This document shows positions 40,832 through 49,505 of a DNA stretch of 64,000 nt, one piece after another (positions within the stretch are counted from its first letter, which is position 1; each line of letters opens with the position of its first letter). Where the stretch lies: NCBI RefSeq assembly GCF_001046895.1, contig NZ_CAQI01000049.1:1-64000 (forward strand). Direction: 5' to 3'. A program made the translations under genes and the position numbers. Source of the stretch: Pseudarthrobacter siccitolerans. GTDB lineage: Bacteria > Actinomycetota > Actinomycetes > Actinomycetales > Micrococcaceae. The notes under the pieces are model-generated. The model worked only from the letters and a program-made list of their open reading frames with translations, did not search any database and had not been told where the DNA came from.

Positions 40832-41703
40832 ACGCTGACCTTCTGGACGTACTGTTTCATGGTCTCCAACTGGTACCGGGAGACCTCCTCGGCATTCTCA
40901 TCCTCGGCGAAGACGCTGGAGACCATTACGGTGTTGTCCCGGTCCAGGAAGCCGATCTCCTTAAGACCGCCGAAGAACTCGTCCCAGTTCACGTCGCCGG
41001 CGCCGATTTTCAGGTGCTGGTGGACGCGGACCGGGTTGCCCGGCGGGTTGGTGATGTAGCGCAGTCCGTGCGAGGCGTGATGGTTCATGGTGTCCGCCAC
41101 GTGGACCAGGCGCAGCTTGTCCCCCGCCGCCCGCATGATCTCCAGCGGCGAGTCCTTCATGTGGAAGCTGTGCGATGCCACGTAGACCAAGCCAACATTC
41201 TTCGAGTTGAGCCCGCGGATCACGCGGATGGCGGCGAGGCCTTCCTCGACAAAGTCGTCAGGGTGGGGGTCTATCAGGAGGTCGATGCCTTCCCGTTCAA
41301 TGATCGGCAGCAGTTCCTCCATGGAACGGTAGAACGCGCGCTCGGACTCCTCCGCTTTTTCCGGCCGGCCGCTGAACTCGGTGTTCATGGTGCTGACGCC
41401 GAGGTCCACGGTGATCTGGATGGCACGCTTCCAGTAACGGACCGCTGCCTCGCGGGCGTCCTCGTCCGGGCCGGACCAGCGCAGCACCGGCAGGACGGAT
41501 GCAATTTCGATGCCCGCATCCCGGCAAGCCTTGTTCAGGTGGCCTACCAGCTCATCATCCGCTTTGGGGTGGTTGTAGAAGGGGATGAGGTCTGCGTGCG
41601 GGGTCATCTGCATGTACTTGTAACCGAGGTCCGCAACCACCCTGGGGAACTCGAGCAGGCTGTGCGAGTGGTGGAACGGTGTGGGGTCAAGCGCGATTTT
41701 CAC
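40828..41703 (-). CDS. iolH: IolH-like sugar phosphate isomerase/epimerase
   Basis: A 291-residue TIM-barrel protein of the AP-endonuclease-2/xylose isomerase superfamily, equivalent to IolH of inositol operons. Motifs include KIALDPTPFHHSHSLLEFPR, GYKYMQMTPHADLIPF, TMNTEFSGRP, LLIDPHPDDFVEEG and LRLVHVADTMNHHA, with metal-binding Glu, Asp and His in the usual places. The start is taken as GTG at 41703 because GGAG lies 8 bases upstream; a GTG three codons earlier is less well spaced. The exact reaction of IolH is not settled in the literature known to me. It is separated from iolG by the palindromic repeat 41739-41799. Confidence 0.85.
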   Translation of the reverse strand: MKIALDPTPFHHSHSLLEFPRVVADLGYKYMQMTPHADLIPFYNHPKADDELVGHLNKACRDAGIEIASVLPVLRWSGPDEDAREAAVRYWKRAIQITVDLGVSTMNTEFSGRPEKAEESERAFYRSMEELLPIIEREGIDLLIDPHPDDFVEEGLAAIRVIRGLNSKNVGLVYVASHSFHMKDSPLEIMRAAGDKLRLVHVADTMNHHASHGLRYITNPPGNPVRVHQHLKIGAGDVNWDEFFGGLKEIGFLDRDNTVMVSSVFAEDENAEEVSRYQLETMKQYVQKVSV

Positions 41704-41738
41704 GTAAAACACTCCATTGTGGATCAGTCACGGATGGA

Positions 41739-41799
41739 AGTTTTTGTCCAGATATGCAGGGCTAATGGGCCTGAAAGTCTGCATATGTGGACAAAAACT
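41739..41799. repeat. Palindromic repeat family A, copy 2
   Basis: Arms 41739-41759 and 41779-41799 (core TTTTTGTCCAGATATGCAG) are inverted repeats with one mismatch around a 19-base loop. The arms match those of copy 1 at 29070-29132, while the loops differ. It fills most of the gap between iolG and iolH inside an operon, so it would form a hairpin in the mRNA about 36 bases before the iolH start. Confidence 0.85.
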
Positions 41800-41807
41800 C
41801 CTAGGGG

Positions 41808-42821
41808 CTAGTTGTAGAGGTCGGGCTTTGCCGCGAGCTTGACCGCCACCTTTTCGCCGTTCTTCTGGGCTTCGACGCCGGCTTCGCAGCAGGCTGCCGT
41901 GGCGTATCCGTCCCAGGCGGAGGGGCCGCCGATCTCGCCCTTCAGTGCCGCGTCCACCCAGGACTGGATCTCGACGTCGTAAGCGGCGCCGAAGCGCTCC
42001 TCGAAACCTGGAGTGACGTTGCCGCCCCAACGGCCGGCGCTGCGGGTGTAGGGTCCCTTGTCACCGCCGATGCTGATAATGCCCTCTTCGAAGGAGGCCT
42101 GGGTGGCCACCTCGTACCCGAATTTGGCGTTGACATAGATTTCGACGTCTGCCAGGACACCGGACTCGGTCTCCAGCAGGACGTGCTGGGGGTCGTGCTG
42201 GCCGGAGGGTGCGTTTTTCGTGGCCTTGCCCAGCCGGACCTGCACGGAAGTGATTTCCTCGCCGGTGAAGAAGCGGATGGCGTCGAACTCATGGACCACG
42301 GAATCGTTGATGAGCATCTCATTCGTGAAACCCTCAGGCGTGCTCGGGTTGCGGTGCTGGTGGTGGAGCATCAGCAGTTCGCCCAGTTCGTGGTCACGGA
42401 TGATCTTGCCCAACGAGGCGTATTCGGCGTCGAAGCGGCGCATGAACCCGACCTGGATGCGCTTATGGCCCAGCTCAACCTCAGCCTGGACGATCTTCCA
42501 GGAGGATTCGGCATCGGGGGTGAGGGGCTTCTCGCAAAGGATCGGGATGTCTTTGGCGATGGCCTTGAACAGGATGTCCTCGTGCAGGAAACCGGGGGTG
42601 GCGATCAGGACGGCGTTGACGTCGCCGTTGTTCAGGGCCTCGTCAGCATCGGCCAGGGCAACGGCACCCGGGATGCCTTCGATGGCAGCTTGCGCACGGG
42701 CCAGGTCAACGTCGACGACGGCGGCAACTTCAGCTCCGTGAATGCGCTTGTGGAGGCGCTGGATGTGGTCGGCACCCATGCGGCCTGCGCCGATGACGGC
42801 GACTCGAAGGTTTTCACTCAT
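41808..42821 (-). CDS. iolG: Myo-inositol 2-dehydrogenase
   Basis: A 337-residue NAD-dependent enzyme that oxidises myo-inositol to scyllo-inosose, the first step of the pathway. It shows LRVAVIGAGRMGADHIQRLH (dinucleotide fold), PILCEKPLTPDAESSWKIVQ with the catalytic Lys, VGFMRRFDAEYASLG, and the active-site DSVVHEFDAIRFF with His and Asp. The sequence fits the actinobacterial IolG type. ATG at 42821 has AAAGGA 8 bases upstream. It sits between iolE and iolH within the main catabolic operon, which is why this copy is given the iolG name rather than its four paralogues in the window. Confidence 0.92.
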   Translation of the reverse strand: MSENLRVAVIGAGRMGADHIQRLHKRIHGAEVAAVVDVDLARAQAAIEGIPGAVALADADEALNNGDVNAVLIATPGFLHEDILFKAIAKDIPILCEKPLTPDAESSWKIVQAEVELGHKRIQVGFMRRFDAEYASLGKIIRDHELGELLMLHHQHRNPSTPEGFTNEMLINDSVVHEFDAIRFFTGEEITSVQVRLGKATKNAPSGQHDPQHVLLETESGVLADVEIYVNAKFGYEVATQASFEEGIISIGGDKGPYTRSAGRWGGNVTPGFEERFGAAYDVEIQSWVDAALKGEIGGPSAWDGYATAACCEAGVEAQKNGEKVAVKLAAKPDLYN

Positions 42822-42854
42822 TGTTTTCGTCCTTTTAGTCTCGAAGTCGCGGGG

Positions 42855-43766
42855 TTAGCTGACGGCGGTACGGGAGCCGCAGGACAGCAGGTAGTTGCGG
42901 GTGCGCTTAGCGATGGGCATCGGCACGTCGAAGGCGACGGGATACATGTCCTGCTCCACGATGCCAAAGATGGGCCGGTCGAGGGCTTCCACGGCTTGGA
43001 TGACCGCGCGAAGGTCCGGCAGCCCGTTCGGGGGTTCGGTCATCACGCCGGCCAGGTTCGCGGCGGCCCAGGTCATGTTTTCCTCGTTGACCTTTTTCAG
43101 AATCTCCGGGTTGATCTGCTTCAGGTGCAGGTAGCCGATCCGGTCCGGGTAGTTCTTGATCAGTTCCAGGCTTGAGGCGCCGCAGTATTCAGCGTGGCCG
43201 GTGTCCAGGCACAGGTTCAGGTATTGCGGGTCCGTTGCGCCGAGCAGCGTTTCAATGTCCTCCTGCGCGCCCACGTGGGAGTCGGCGTGGGAGTGGAACT
43301 GCTGCTTCAGGCCGAAGTCCTCCAGCAGGGTCTTACCCAGGCGGTTGTGTCCGGTGAACAGGTCGCTCCAGGCATTCTCGCTCAGGGTGCCGCTTTCCAC
43401 GGCTTCGCCCGTGACGTCGTCGCGCCACATGGCCGGAATCACCACAATGTGCTCGCCGCCCATCGCTGCCGTCAGTTCGGCCACCTTCCGGGCCGGTTCC
43501 CAGGCGGTTTCCCACTGGTCCAGGCCGCGGTGGAACGCCGTGAATACAGTACCGGCGGAGATCTGCAGATCGCGGGCCTTGAGCTCTTCCGCCAGGCGGG
43601 CAGGGTCCGTGGGCAAGTAGCCGTAGGGACCCAGTTCGATCCACTTGTAGCCGGACTCGGCCACTTCGTCCAGGAAGCGTTCCCAGGGGGTCTGCTTGGG
43701 GTCATCCGGGAACCATACGCCCCAGGAGTCCGGCGCCGTGCCAATAATCAGTTTGTTCTCAGTCAT
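42855..43766 (-). CDS. iolE: Inosose dehydratase
   Basis: A 303-residue TIM-barrel metal enzyme that dehydrates scyllo-inosose to the trihydroxycyclohexane-dione. The N-terminal GTAPDSWGVWFPDDPKQTPW is typical of the actinobacterial IolE branch; FHSHADSHVGAQEDIETLL, LNLCLDTGHAEYCG and IGYLHLKQINPEIL carry the metal-binding His/Glu/Asp residues; IVEQDMYP near the end holds the last Glu. Length is normal. It lies between iolA and iolG, both within 40 bases, in one operon. Confidence 0.9.
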   Translation of the reverse strand: MTENKLIIGTAPDSWGVWFPDDPKQTPWERFLDEVAESGYKWIELGPYGYLPTDPARLAEELKARDLQISAGTVFTAFHRGLDQWETAWEPARKVAELTAAMGGEHIVVIPAMWRDDVTGEAVESGTLSENAWSDLFTGHNRLGKTLLEDFGLKQQFHSHADSHVGAQEDIETLLGATDPQYLNLCLDTGHAEYCGASSLELIKNYPDRIGYLHLKQINPEILKKVNEENMTWAAANLAGVMTEPPNGLPDLRAVIQAVEALDRPIFGIVEQDMYPVAFDVPMPIAKRTRNYLLSCGSRTAVS

Positions 43767-43806
43767 TTCTCAATCCTTGTGTCTGCCTCGAGGGTGGCGG
43801 TAGGGA

Positions 43807-45321
43807 TCAGTTCGAGGGGAAGTTGTAGGAGGCGCCGGAGGCATGGTGCGTTTCGGGCCAGCGGGACGTGATGACCTTGCCGCGGGTGTAGAAGCTTACG
43901 CCTTCGGGACCGTAGATGTGCTTGTCGCCGAAGAGGGACGCCTTCCAGCCGCCGAAGGAGTGGTAGGCCACCGGAACGGGCAGGGGCACGTTAATGCCGA
44001 TCATGCCCACAGTGACGGAGCGCTGGAACGTGCGGGCTGCTGCGCCCGAGGAGGTGAAGATGGCGGTGCCGTTGCCGTACGGGTTGGCGTTGATGAGCTT
44101 AATGCCGTCTTCGAGGGTGTCGACGCGGACCACCACGAGGACCGGACCGAAGATTTCCTCGGTGTAGGCGGTCATTTCCGTCTTCACGTGGTCGATGACG
44201 GTGGGACCCACCCAGAAGCCGTCCTCGTGGCCGGGGACTACCAGGTCGCGGCCGTCCACCACCATCGCTGCCCCGGCGGCTTCAGCTTCGGTGACGATCC
44301 TGACGATGCGATCCTTGGAGGCGGGGGTGATGACCGGGCCCATTTCGGCGTCGGGCTCGGTGCCGTTGTTGACCTTGACGGCGAGGGCCCGTTCTTCGAC
44401 CTTCTTGACGATGAGGTCGGCGGCGTCCCCGACGGCGACGGCGACTGAGATGGCCATGCAGCGTTCGCCGGCGGAGCCGAAAGCGGCGGCGGCCAAGTGG
44501 TCGGCTGCGTTGTCCAGGTCGGCGTCGGGCATCACGATGGCGTGGTTCTTTGCCCCGCCCAGGGCCTGGACGCGCTTGCCGTGCTTGGTGGCAGTTTCGT
44601 GGACGTACTGGGCGATCGGCGTGGAACCAACGAAGGAGATGCCATCCACATCCGGGTGGGTCAGCAGGCCATCAACGGTTTCCTTGTCGCCGTGCAGGAC
44701 CTGGAACACGCCGTCGGGCAGACCGGCCTGCTTCCAGAGCTTGGCCAGCAGCAGGGACGCGGAAGGGTCGCGTTCGGAGGGCTTGAGGATGAACGCGTTG
44801 CCGGTGGCGATGGCCATCGGGGCCATCCACAGCGGCACCATCACGGGGAAGTTGAACGGGGTGATGCCGGCGACCACGCCGAGGGGCTCACGGAAGGAGA
44901 AGACGTCGATGCCGGTGGAGACCTGGTCCGAGTAGTCGCCCTTGACCAGGCTGGGGATCCCGCAGGCATATTCGATGACCTCCAGGCCGCGGCCGATTTC
45001 GCCCTTTGCATCGGAAAGGACCTTGCCGTGCTCGGCGGTTATCAGGGCAGCAAGATCGTCCACGTGGGCGGCGACCAGTTCGCGGAACTTGAACAGGACC
45101 GCGGTGCGCTTGGCCAGGGAAATGTCGCCCCAGGTGTCGGCGGCTTTGCGGGCGGCGGCGACGGTGGCGTCCAGGTCGGCACGGTTGGCCAGGCGCAGGG
45201 TGGCGGACACGGCACCGGTGGCCGGATTGTAGACCGGCGTGGTGCGGTCACCCCCGCCGGCGGTTTCGGCGCCGTTGATGAAGTGGTTGATGACGGTGGT
45301 CTCAGTGGTCGTGGCAGTCAT
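43807..45321 (-). CDS. iolA: CoA-acylating (methyl)malonate-semialdehyde dehydrogenase
   Basis: A 504-residue aldehyde dehydrogenase that converts malonic semialdehyde and CoA to acetyl-CoA and CO2, the last step of inositol catabolism. The family marks are FSFREPLGVVAGITPFNFPV, GNAFILKPSERDPSA, the active-site FGSAGERCMAISVAV with the catalytic Cys (Cys in E-R-C-M), and PYGNGTAIFTSSG. ATG at 45321 has AAGGAAGAG upstream; a longer frame start in the intergenic DNA is rejected. It follows iolD after 35 bases. Methylmalonate semialdehyde from valine is the other usual substrate. Confidence 0.93.
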   Translation of the reverse strand: MTATTTETTVINHFINGAETAGGGDRTTPVYNPATGAVSATLRLANRADLDATVAAARKAADTWGDISLAKRTAVLFKFRELVAAHVDDLAALITAEHGKVLSDAKGEIGRGLEVIEYACGIPSLVKGDYSDQVSTGIDVFSFREPLGVVAGITPFNFPVMVPLWMAPMAIATGNAFILKPSERDPSASLLLAKLWKQAGLPDGVFQVLHGDKETVDGLLTHPDVDGISFVGSTPIAQYVHETATKHGKRVQALGGAKNHAIVMPDADLDNAADHLAAAAFGSAGERCMAISVAVAVGDAADLIVKKVEERALAVKVNNGTEPDAEMGPVITPASKDRIVRIVTEAEAAGAAMVVDGRDLVVPGHEDGFWVGPTVIDHVKTEMTAYTEEIFGPVLVVVRVDTLEDGIKLINANPYGNGTAIFTSSGAAARTFQRSVTVGMIGINVPLPVPVAYHSFGGWKASLFGDKHIYGPEGVSFYTRGKVITSRWPETHHASGASYNFPSN

Positions 45322-45356
45322 GAAGGACTCTTCCTTGAGTGGGTCAGGAGGGGGTG

Positions 45357-47345
45357 TCAGCCGAGCAGTTTGCGCTGGCGGTTCTTGTGGTCGGTGTACG
45401 TCTGGAAGGCCTGCCGGGTGGTTTCCAGTTCGGAGACCTGGGAGACGGGGACGTCCCACCAGGACTCGGAGGACGGTGCGTCCAGGAGCGGATCGGACTC
45501 GACGTGGATCAGGATGGGCCCTGTTCCTTCCGGAGCAGCCTTCGCATCGCGGATGGCCTGCTCGAGTTCAGCGACGACCTTCTCGCCCGGTTCGATCCGG
45601 ATGACCCTTACACCCAGCGACTCGGCGTTCAGGGCCAGGTCCACCGGCAGGGTCTCGCCGTCGTCGAAGCTGTGCTGGTCCTTGTTCAGGGCCCGGTACT
45701 GCGTACCGAACCGCTGCGAACCGAGGGATTCGGAGAGCGAGCCGATGGACGCGTAGCCGTGGTTCTGGATCAGGACCACGATCAGCTTGATCCGCTCGGC
45801 GACGGCGGTGACCAGTTCGGTGTGCATCATCAGGTAGGAGCCGTCCCCTACCATCACGACGACGTCCCGCACCCCGGTGCTGCCAGTCCCGTCAGTGCCG
45901 CCGTCCGCCGTCGTACTGGCGGCTTCGGCCAGTGCCGCGCGCTTCACGCCGAGGCCACCGGGGATTTCGTAACCCATGCAGGAGTAGGCATATTCGACGT
46001 GGTAGCCGAACGGATTCCGGACCCGCCACATCTTGTGCAGGTCACCGGGCAGGGACCCGGCCGCGCAGATGACCACGTCGCGGGCGTCCATGGCCCGGGA
46101 GGTGGCGCCGATGATTTCGTTTTGCGCCGGCAGGGGCGTGTAGCGCGTATCGAAAGCGGCATCCACGGTGGCGTCCCAGCGCTCCTTCTCGGCAGCGATT
46201 TTCTGCTCCAGGTCGGCACCCACACGGTAGCCGCCCAGCGCTGCGTTGAGCTTCACCAGTGCCTTGCGGGCGTCGGCCACGATCGGGAGCGTGGTGCCGT
46301 GCTTGTACGCATCGATCGCAGCCACGTTGATATTGATGAACTTCACGTTCGGGTTCTGGAACGCGGTCCGCGACGCGGTGGTGAAGTCCTCGTACCGGGT
46401 GCCGATGCCGATGATCAGGTCCGCCTCGGCTGCGATGGCGTTAGCCGCCGTCGTGCCGGTGGAGCCGATGGCTCCGAGGGAGAACTGGTGGTCCCAGGGC
46501 AGGACGCCGACGCCGGCCTGTGTGTTCCCCACCGGGATGCCCGTCAGCTCGGCGAATTTGGCCAGTTCATCATTGGCGTAGGCGTACAGGACACCGCCGC
46601 CGGCAATAATCAGCGGCCGTTTGGCGGCACGGATGGCAGCGGCGGCGCGGGTGATGTCGTCGTCGTCCGCGTCCGGCCGGCGGATCCGCCAGTCCCGTTC
46701 AGCCAGGAATTCCTCGGGAACGTCGAATGCCTCTGCCTGGACGTCCTGCGGCAGCGAGATGGTGACGGCACCGGTTTCTGCCGGGTCGGTGAGGACGCGC
46801 AGCCCGTGGTGGAAGGCAGAGAACAGCTGCTCGGGCCGGTTGACCCGGTCGAAGAACTTGGAAAGCGGCCGGAACGCGTCGTTGACGGTGATGTCGTAGG
46901 CGTAGGGCTGTTCCAGTTGCTGGAGCACCGGGTCCGCAGCGCGGGTGGCGAACGTGTCGGAGGGCAGCAGCAGCACGGGAAGCCTGTTGGTGGTGGCGAG
47001 TGCGGCGCCGGTGAGCAGGTTCGAGGAGCCGGGGCCGATGGAGGTGCTGATCGCGTAGGTCTGGCGGCGGCGGGTGTGCCGGGCGTAGCCGACGGCCTGG
47101 TGGACCTGGGCCTGTTCGTTCCGGCCCTGGTAGTACGGCATGATGGCCGGATCCAGCTGCTGGTACTGCTTTAACGCTTGGCCAACGCCTGCGACGTTGC
47201 CGTGTCCAAAAATACCGAACGTGCCCGGAATGAGCCGCTCACGGTAGTCAACGCCGTTGACCGAGTCCACGGTGTACTGCTTGGAAAGGTATTCGACAAC
47301 GGCCTGGGCCACCGTCATTCTGCGCGTTCCTTTTGTTATGCCCAT
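45357..47345 (-). CDS. iolD: 3D-trihydroxycyclohexane-1,2-dione acylhydrolase
   Basis: A 662-residue TPP-dependent ring-opening enzyme giving 5-deoxy-D-glucuronate, third step of the pathway. It starts with the IolD-type TVAQAVVEYLSKQYTV and FGIFGHGNVAGVGQAL; GPGSSNLLTGAALATTNRLP lies in the Pyr domain, and VMVGDGSYLMMHTEL with VLIQNHGYASIG forms the TPP/Mg site. A 15-residue Ala/Thr/Gly-rich loop (about 510-530) precedes the PP motif. Starts at 47345 (GGAG upstream) and ten codons later at 47318 (AAAGGAA upstream) are both plausible; the longer is kept because other IolD proteins also have residues before the TxAQA motif. It is 5 bases from the upstream aldolase gene. Confidence 0.93.
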   Translation of the reverse strand: MGITKGTRRMTVAQAVVEYLSKQYTVDSVNGVDYRERLIPGTFGIFGHGNVAGVGQALKQYQQLDPAIMPYYQGRNEQAQVHQAVGYARHTRRRQTYAISTSIGPGSSNLLTGAALATTNRLPVLLLPSDTFATRAADPVLQQLEQPYAYDITVNDAFRPLSKFFDRVNRPEQLFSAFHHGLRVLTDPAETGAVTISLPQDVQAEAFDVPEEFLAERDWRIRRPDADDDDITRAAAAIRAAKRPLIIAGGGVLYAYANDELAKFAELTGIPVGNTQAGVGVLPWDHQFSLGAIGSTGTTAANAIAAEADLIIGIGTRYEDFTTASRTAFQNPNVKFININVAAIDAYKHGTTLPIVADARKALVKLNAALGGYRVGADLEQKIAAEKERWDATVDAAFDTRYTPLPAQNEIIGATSRAMDARDVVICAAGSLPGDLHKMWRVRNPFGYHVEYAYSCMGYEIPGGLGVKRAALAEAASTTADGGTDGTGSTGVRDVVVMVGDGSYLMMHTELVTAVAERIKLIVVLIQNHGYASIGSLSESLGSQRFGTQYRALNKDQHSFDDGETLPVDLALNAESLGVRVIRIEPGEKVVAELEQAIRDAKAAPEGTGPILIHVESDPLLDAPSSESWWDVPVSQVSELETTRQAFQTYTDHKNRQRKLLG

Positions 47346-47350
47346 GATTC

Positions 47351-48286
47351 TTACTCCGGGATTTCGGTGGTGTGGTGCAGGAGCGAGGCAGCGCTGGCGA
47401 CAGCGCCTGCGACGTCCCCGTCGGCAGGGTAAAGCAGGGTCCGGCCCACGGTGAGGCCCTGGACGCCGGGAAGCGCCAGGGCGGACTGCCAGGTGGCGAA
47501 GATTTCGTCCTGGCTGCCGTCGGGGTCCCCGCCCAGCAGAACGGTGGGCATGGTGGTGGCGGCCATAACGCGTTCCATTTCGGCTACCACGGGAAGCTTC
47601 ATCCAGGTGTAGGCGCTGGTTGATCCCAGGCCCTCCGCGATAGCGATGGACTTGATCACCGCGTTGGTGGACAAGTCGTTGCGGACTTTGCCGTTCTCGC
47701 GGATAGACAGGAACGGCTCCACCATGGCGATCAGCTTCCGCTCCGCGAGCGAATCAATAGCCTTCGCGGTGGCTTCCAAGGTAGCAACGGTGTCCCGGTC
47801 GGCCAGGCAGATCCGGGTGAGCATCTTGCCGCCATCAGCCCCGAGGGCTTCCAGCGCAGCGGCCGTGTGGCCGGTGAACCGGTCGTCGATCTCGTTGACC
47901 AGCCCGGACAGTCCGCCGCGGTTCATCGAACCAAACACGAGCTTGCCGTCAAGTGCGCCCAGCAGCAGAAGGTCGTCCATGATGTCCGGGGACGCCAGGA
48001 CTCCGTCGACGGCGGGGTTGGCGAGCGCGATCTGCAACCGGTCCAGCAGCTGCCGCCGGTCGGCCATCGCCACCGGGTCGCTGCCGACGGCAAGGGCGCC
48101 GCGGGCGGGGTGGTCGGCGGCGACGATGAAGTTTTGCCGGCCCGCCTTGAGGCCGGGGTGGCGGCGCCGGGACTTGGCGGCGCGGGCCACGGCTTCCGGG
48201 TCTTCGAGCCGGATGGTGCTCAGGTGCTCGTAGCGGCGCGGATCGTCGTCCACGGAATTGTTCGGGGCAATCGGGGTGAGAGTCAC
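47351..48286 (-). CDS. Cgl0159-family barrel protein, probable 2-deoxy-5-keto-gluconate-6-phosphate aldolase
   Basis: A 311-residue (beta/alpha)8-barrel protein of the DeoC/LacD-like aldolase superfamily, of the type named after a protein from the C. glutamicum iol region. Key stretches are NFIVAADHPARGALAVGSDP, VDGVLASPDIMDDLLLLGAL, GKMLTRICLADRDTVATLE and STSAYTWMKLPVVAEMERVM, the last with a Lys in the position expected for a Schiff-base aldolase (inference). It overlaps iolC by 4 bases and precedes iolD. Since no other IolJ candidate is present and IolC here lacks a fused aldolase domain, it should split DKGP to DHAP and malonic semialdehyde. Confidence 0.83.
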   Translation of the reverse strand: MTLTPIAPNNSVDDDPRRYEHLSTIRLEDPEAVARAAKSRRRHPGLKAGRQNFIVAADHPARGALAVGSDPVAMADRRQLLDRLQIALANPAVDGVLASPDIMDDLLLLGALDGKLVFGSMNRGGLSGLVNEIDDRFTGHTAAALEALGADGGKMLTRICLADRDTVATLEATAKAIDSLAERKLIAMVEPFLSIRENGKVRNDLSTNAVIKSIAIAEGLGSTSAYTWMKLPVVAEMERVMAATTMPTVLLGGDPDGSQDEIFATWQSALALPGVQGLTVGRTLLYPADGDVAGAVASAASLLHHTTEIPE

Positions 48287-49317
48287 AGCGTTGCTCCTTC
48301 AACGGCAAGCTGGGCATTGGCCTCGGAGCCGGCAGCCCCGGTGCCGGGAACCGGACGGCCGCGTTCGGCCAACAGCGAGGTAACTTCGTCCGGGGTCGGC
48401 ATGGCATCGGCGCACGAGAGGCGGGAGGCGACGATGGCGCCTGCGGCGTTGGCGTAGTCCAGGACACGGGCAAGCGGCCAACCGGAGAGCAGCCCGTGGC
48501 AGAAGGCGCCGCCGAAGGAGTCACCGGCACCCAGGCCGTTGAGGGTCTCCACGGGAACAGGGGCGGAAACTACACGCTCTGTACGGGTCTTTGCCATGAC
48601 ACCTTCAGGGCCGAGTTTGACGACGGCGATTTCCACGCCGGCTGCCAGGAGCCGGTCTGCTTGCTCATCAGGGGTGCCTTCACCTACGGCCACGGCGCAT
48701 TCCTTGTCATTGCCGATGGCAACGGTGACCTGGGGGAGGATCTTGGCGACCTCGGCGCGGGCCTGCTCCTCCGAAGCCCAGAACATGGGCCGGTAGTCCA
48801 GGTCCAGGATGGTGAACTGGCCCTCTTTCAGGCCGGTCCGGGGGCGGGCTTTATGGGCGGCGATGTGGGCGCTGCGGCTCGGCTCCTGGCACAGGCCGGT
48901 CACGGTGGACCAGAAGATCCCGGCTTCCCGGATGGCGTCCAGGTCAAGTTCCCCAGCCTCGATCTGCAGGTCCGGCGCGGTGGGGAACCGGCCGTAGAAG
49001 TACAGCGGAAACTCGTCTGTCGCCGGCTTGATCGCGCAGAACGTGACCGCCGTCGGATACTCCTTCACCGGGGACACGAAGGTGTCATCGACGTTGAACT
49101 TGCGCAGCTCGCGGTGCAGGTACTCGCCGAACGGGTCATCCCCCGTGCGGGTGATGACTCCGGTCCGTCGTCCGTATCGGGCGGCGGCAACGGCAACGTT
49201 CGACGGTGAACCGCCCAGGTATTTACCGAAGGAATTGACATCCTCCAGGCCAACCCCGATGTCGTTCGGGTAGATATCAACGCTGATGCGCCCGATCGTA
49301 AGAAGCTCGTGGGTCAC
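48283..49317 (-). CDS. iolC: 5-dehydro-2-deoxygluconokinase
   Basis: A 344-residue PfkB-family sugar kinase that phosphorylates 2-deoxy-5-keto-D-gluconate. N-terminal LLTIGRISVDIYPNDIGVGL and FGKYLGGSPSNVAVAAARYG are the substrate-binding half; the C-terminal LNGLGAGDSFGGAFCHGLLS has the catalytic Asp of the PfkB signature. The protein lacks the C-terminal DUF2090 domain fused to IolC in some bacteria. The start is GTG at 49317, with AAAGGT upstream, in place of longer frame starts. It is the first gene of the eight-gene catabolic operon, transcribed from the region with IolR-type motifs at 49427-49452. Confidence 0.93.
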   Translation of the reverse strand: MTHELLTIGRISVDIYPNDIGVGLEDVNSFGKYLGGSPSNVAVAAARYGRRTGVITRTGDDPFGEYLHRELRKFNVDDTFVSPVKEYPTAVTFCAIKPATDEFPLYFYGRFPTAPDLQIEAGELDLDAIREAGIFWSTVTGLCQEPSRSAHIAAHKARPRTGLKEGQFTILDLDYRPMFWASEEQARAEVAKILPQVTVAIGNDKECAVAVGEGTPDEQADRLLAAGVEIAVVKLGPEGVMAKTRTERVVSAPVPVETLNGLGAGDSFGGAFCHGLLSGWPLARVLDYANAAGAIVASRLSCADAMPTPDEVTSLLAERGRPVPGTGAAGSEANAQLAVEGATL

Positions 49318-49426
49318 GGTGATCGTGGACCTTTCTGGTGTGGAACTCGGGTCCTTTGAGCGGCAGGAGTTCCTGGACTGGCAGGCCGTGGTGCGGGCCA
49401 CAGGCACTACTTTGCCCTAGAATGAA

Positions 49427-49452
49427 TGTCCTGTCAAAGGTTTGTAATGACA
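49427..49452 (-). promoter_or_regulatory. IolR-type operator region of the iolC operon
   Basis: TGTCCTGTCA (49427-49436) is followed by TGTAATGACA (49443-49452), whose reverse complement TGTCATTACA is a near match to the same motif. The reverse complement of the first overlaps TTGACA (49432-49437), a perfect -35 hexamer for the leftward iolC operon. The matching -10 element is unclear. Confidence 0.6.
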
Positions 49453-49505
49453 TACTTACAACGAAACTTTCGCCCTCCCGCAACTTCGGAGAAGGGCGGA
49501 GGAAA

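Noticed and set aside
47318..47345. The shorter iolD start at 47318 with its good AAAGGAA site.
   Set aside because: Other IolD proteins as I remember them have several residues before the TxAQA motif, and the ATG at 47345 also has a well-spaced GGAG. The choice is close.
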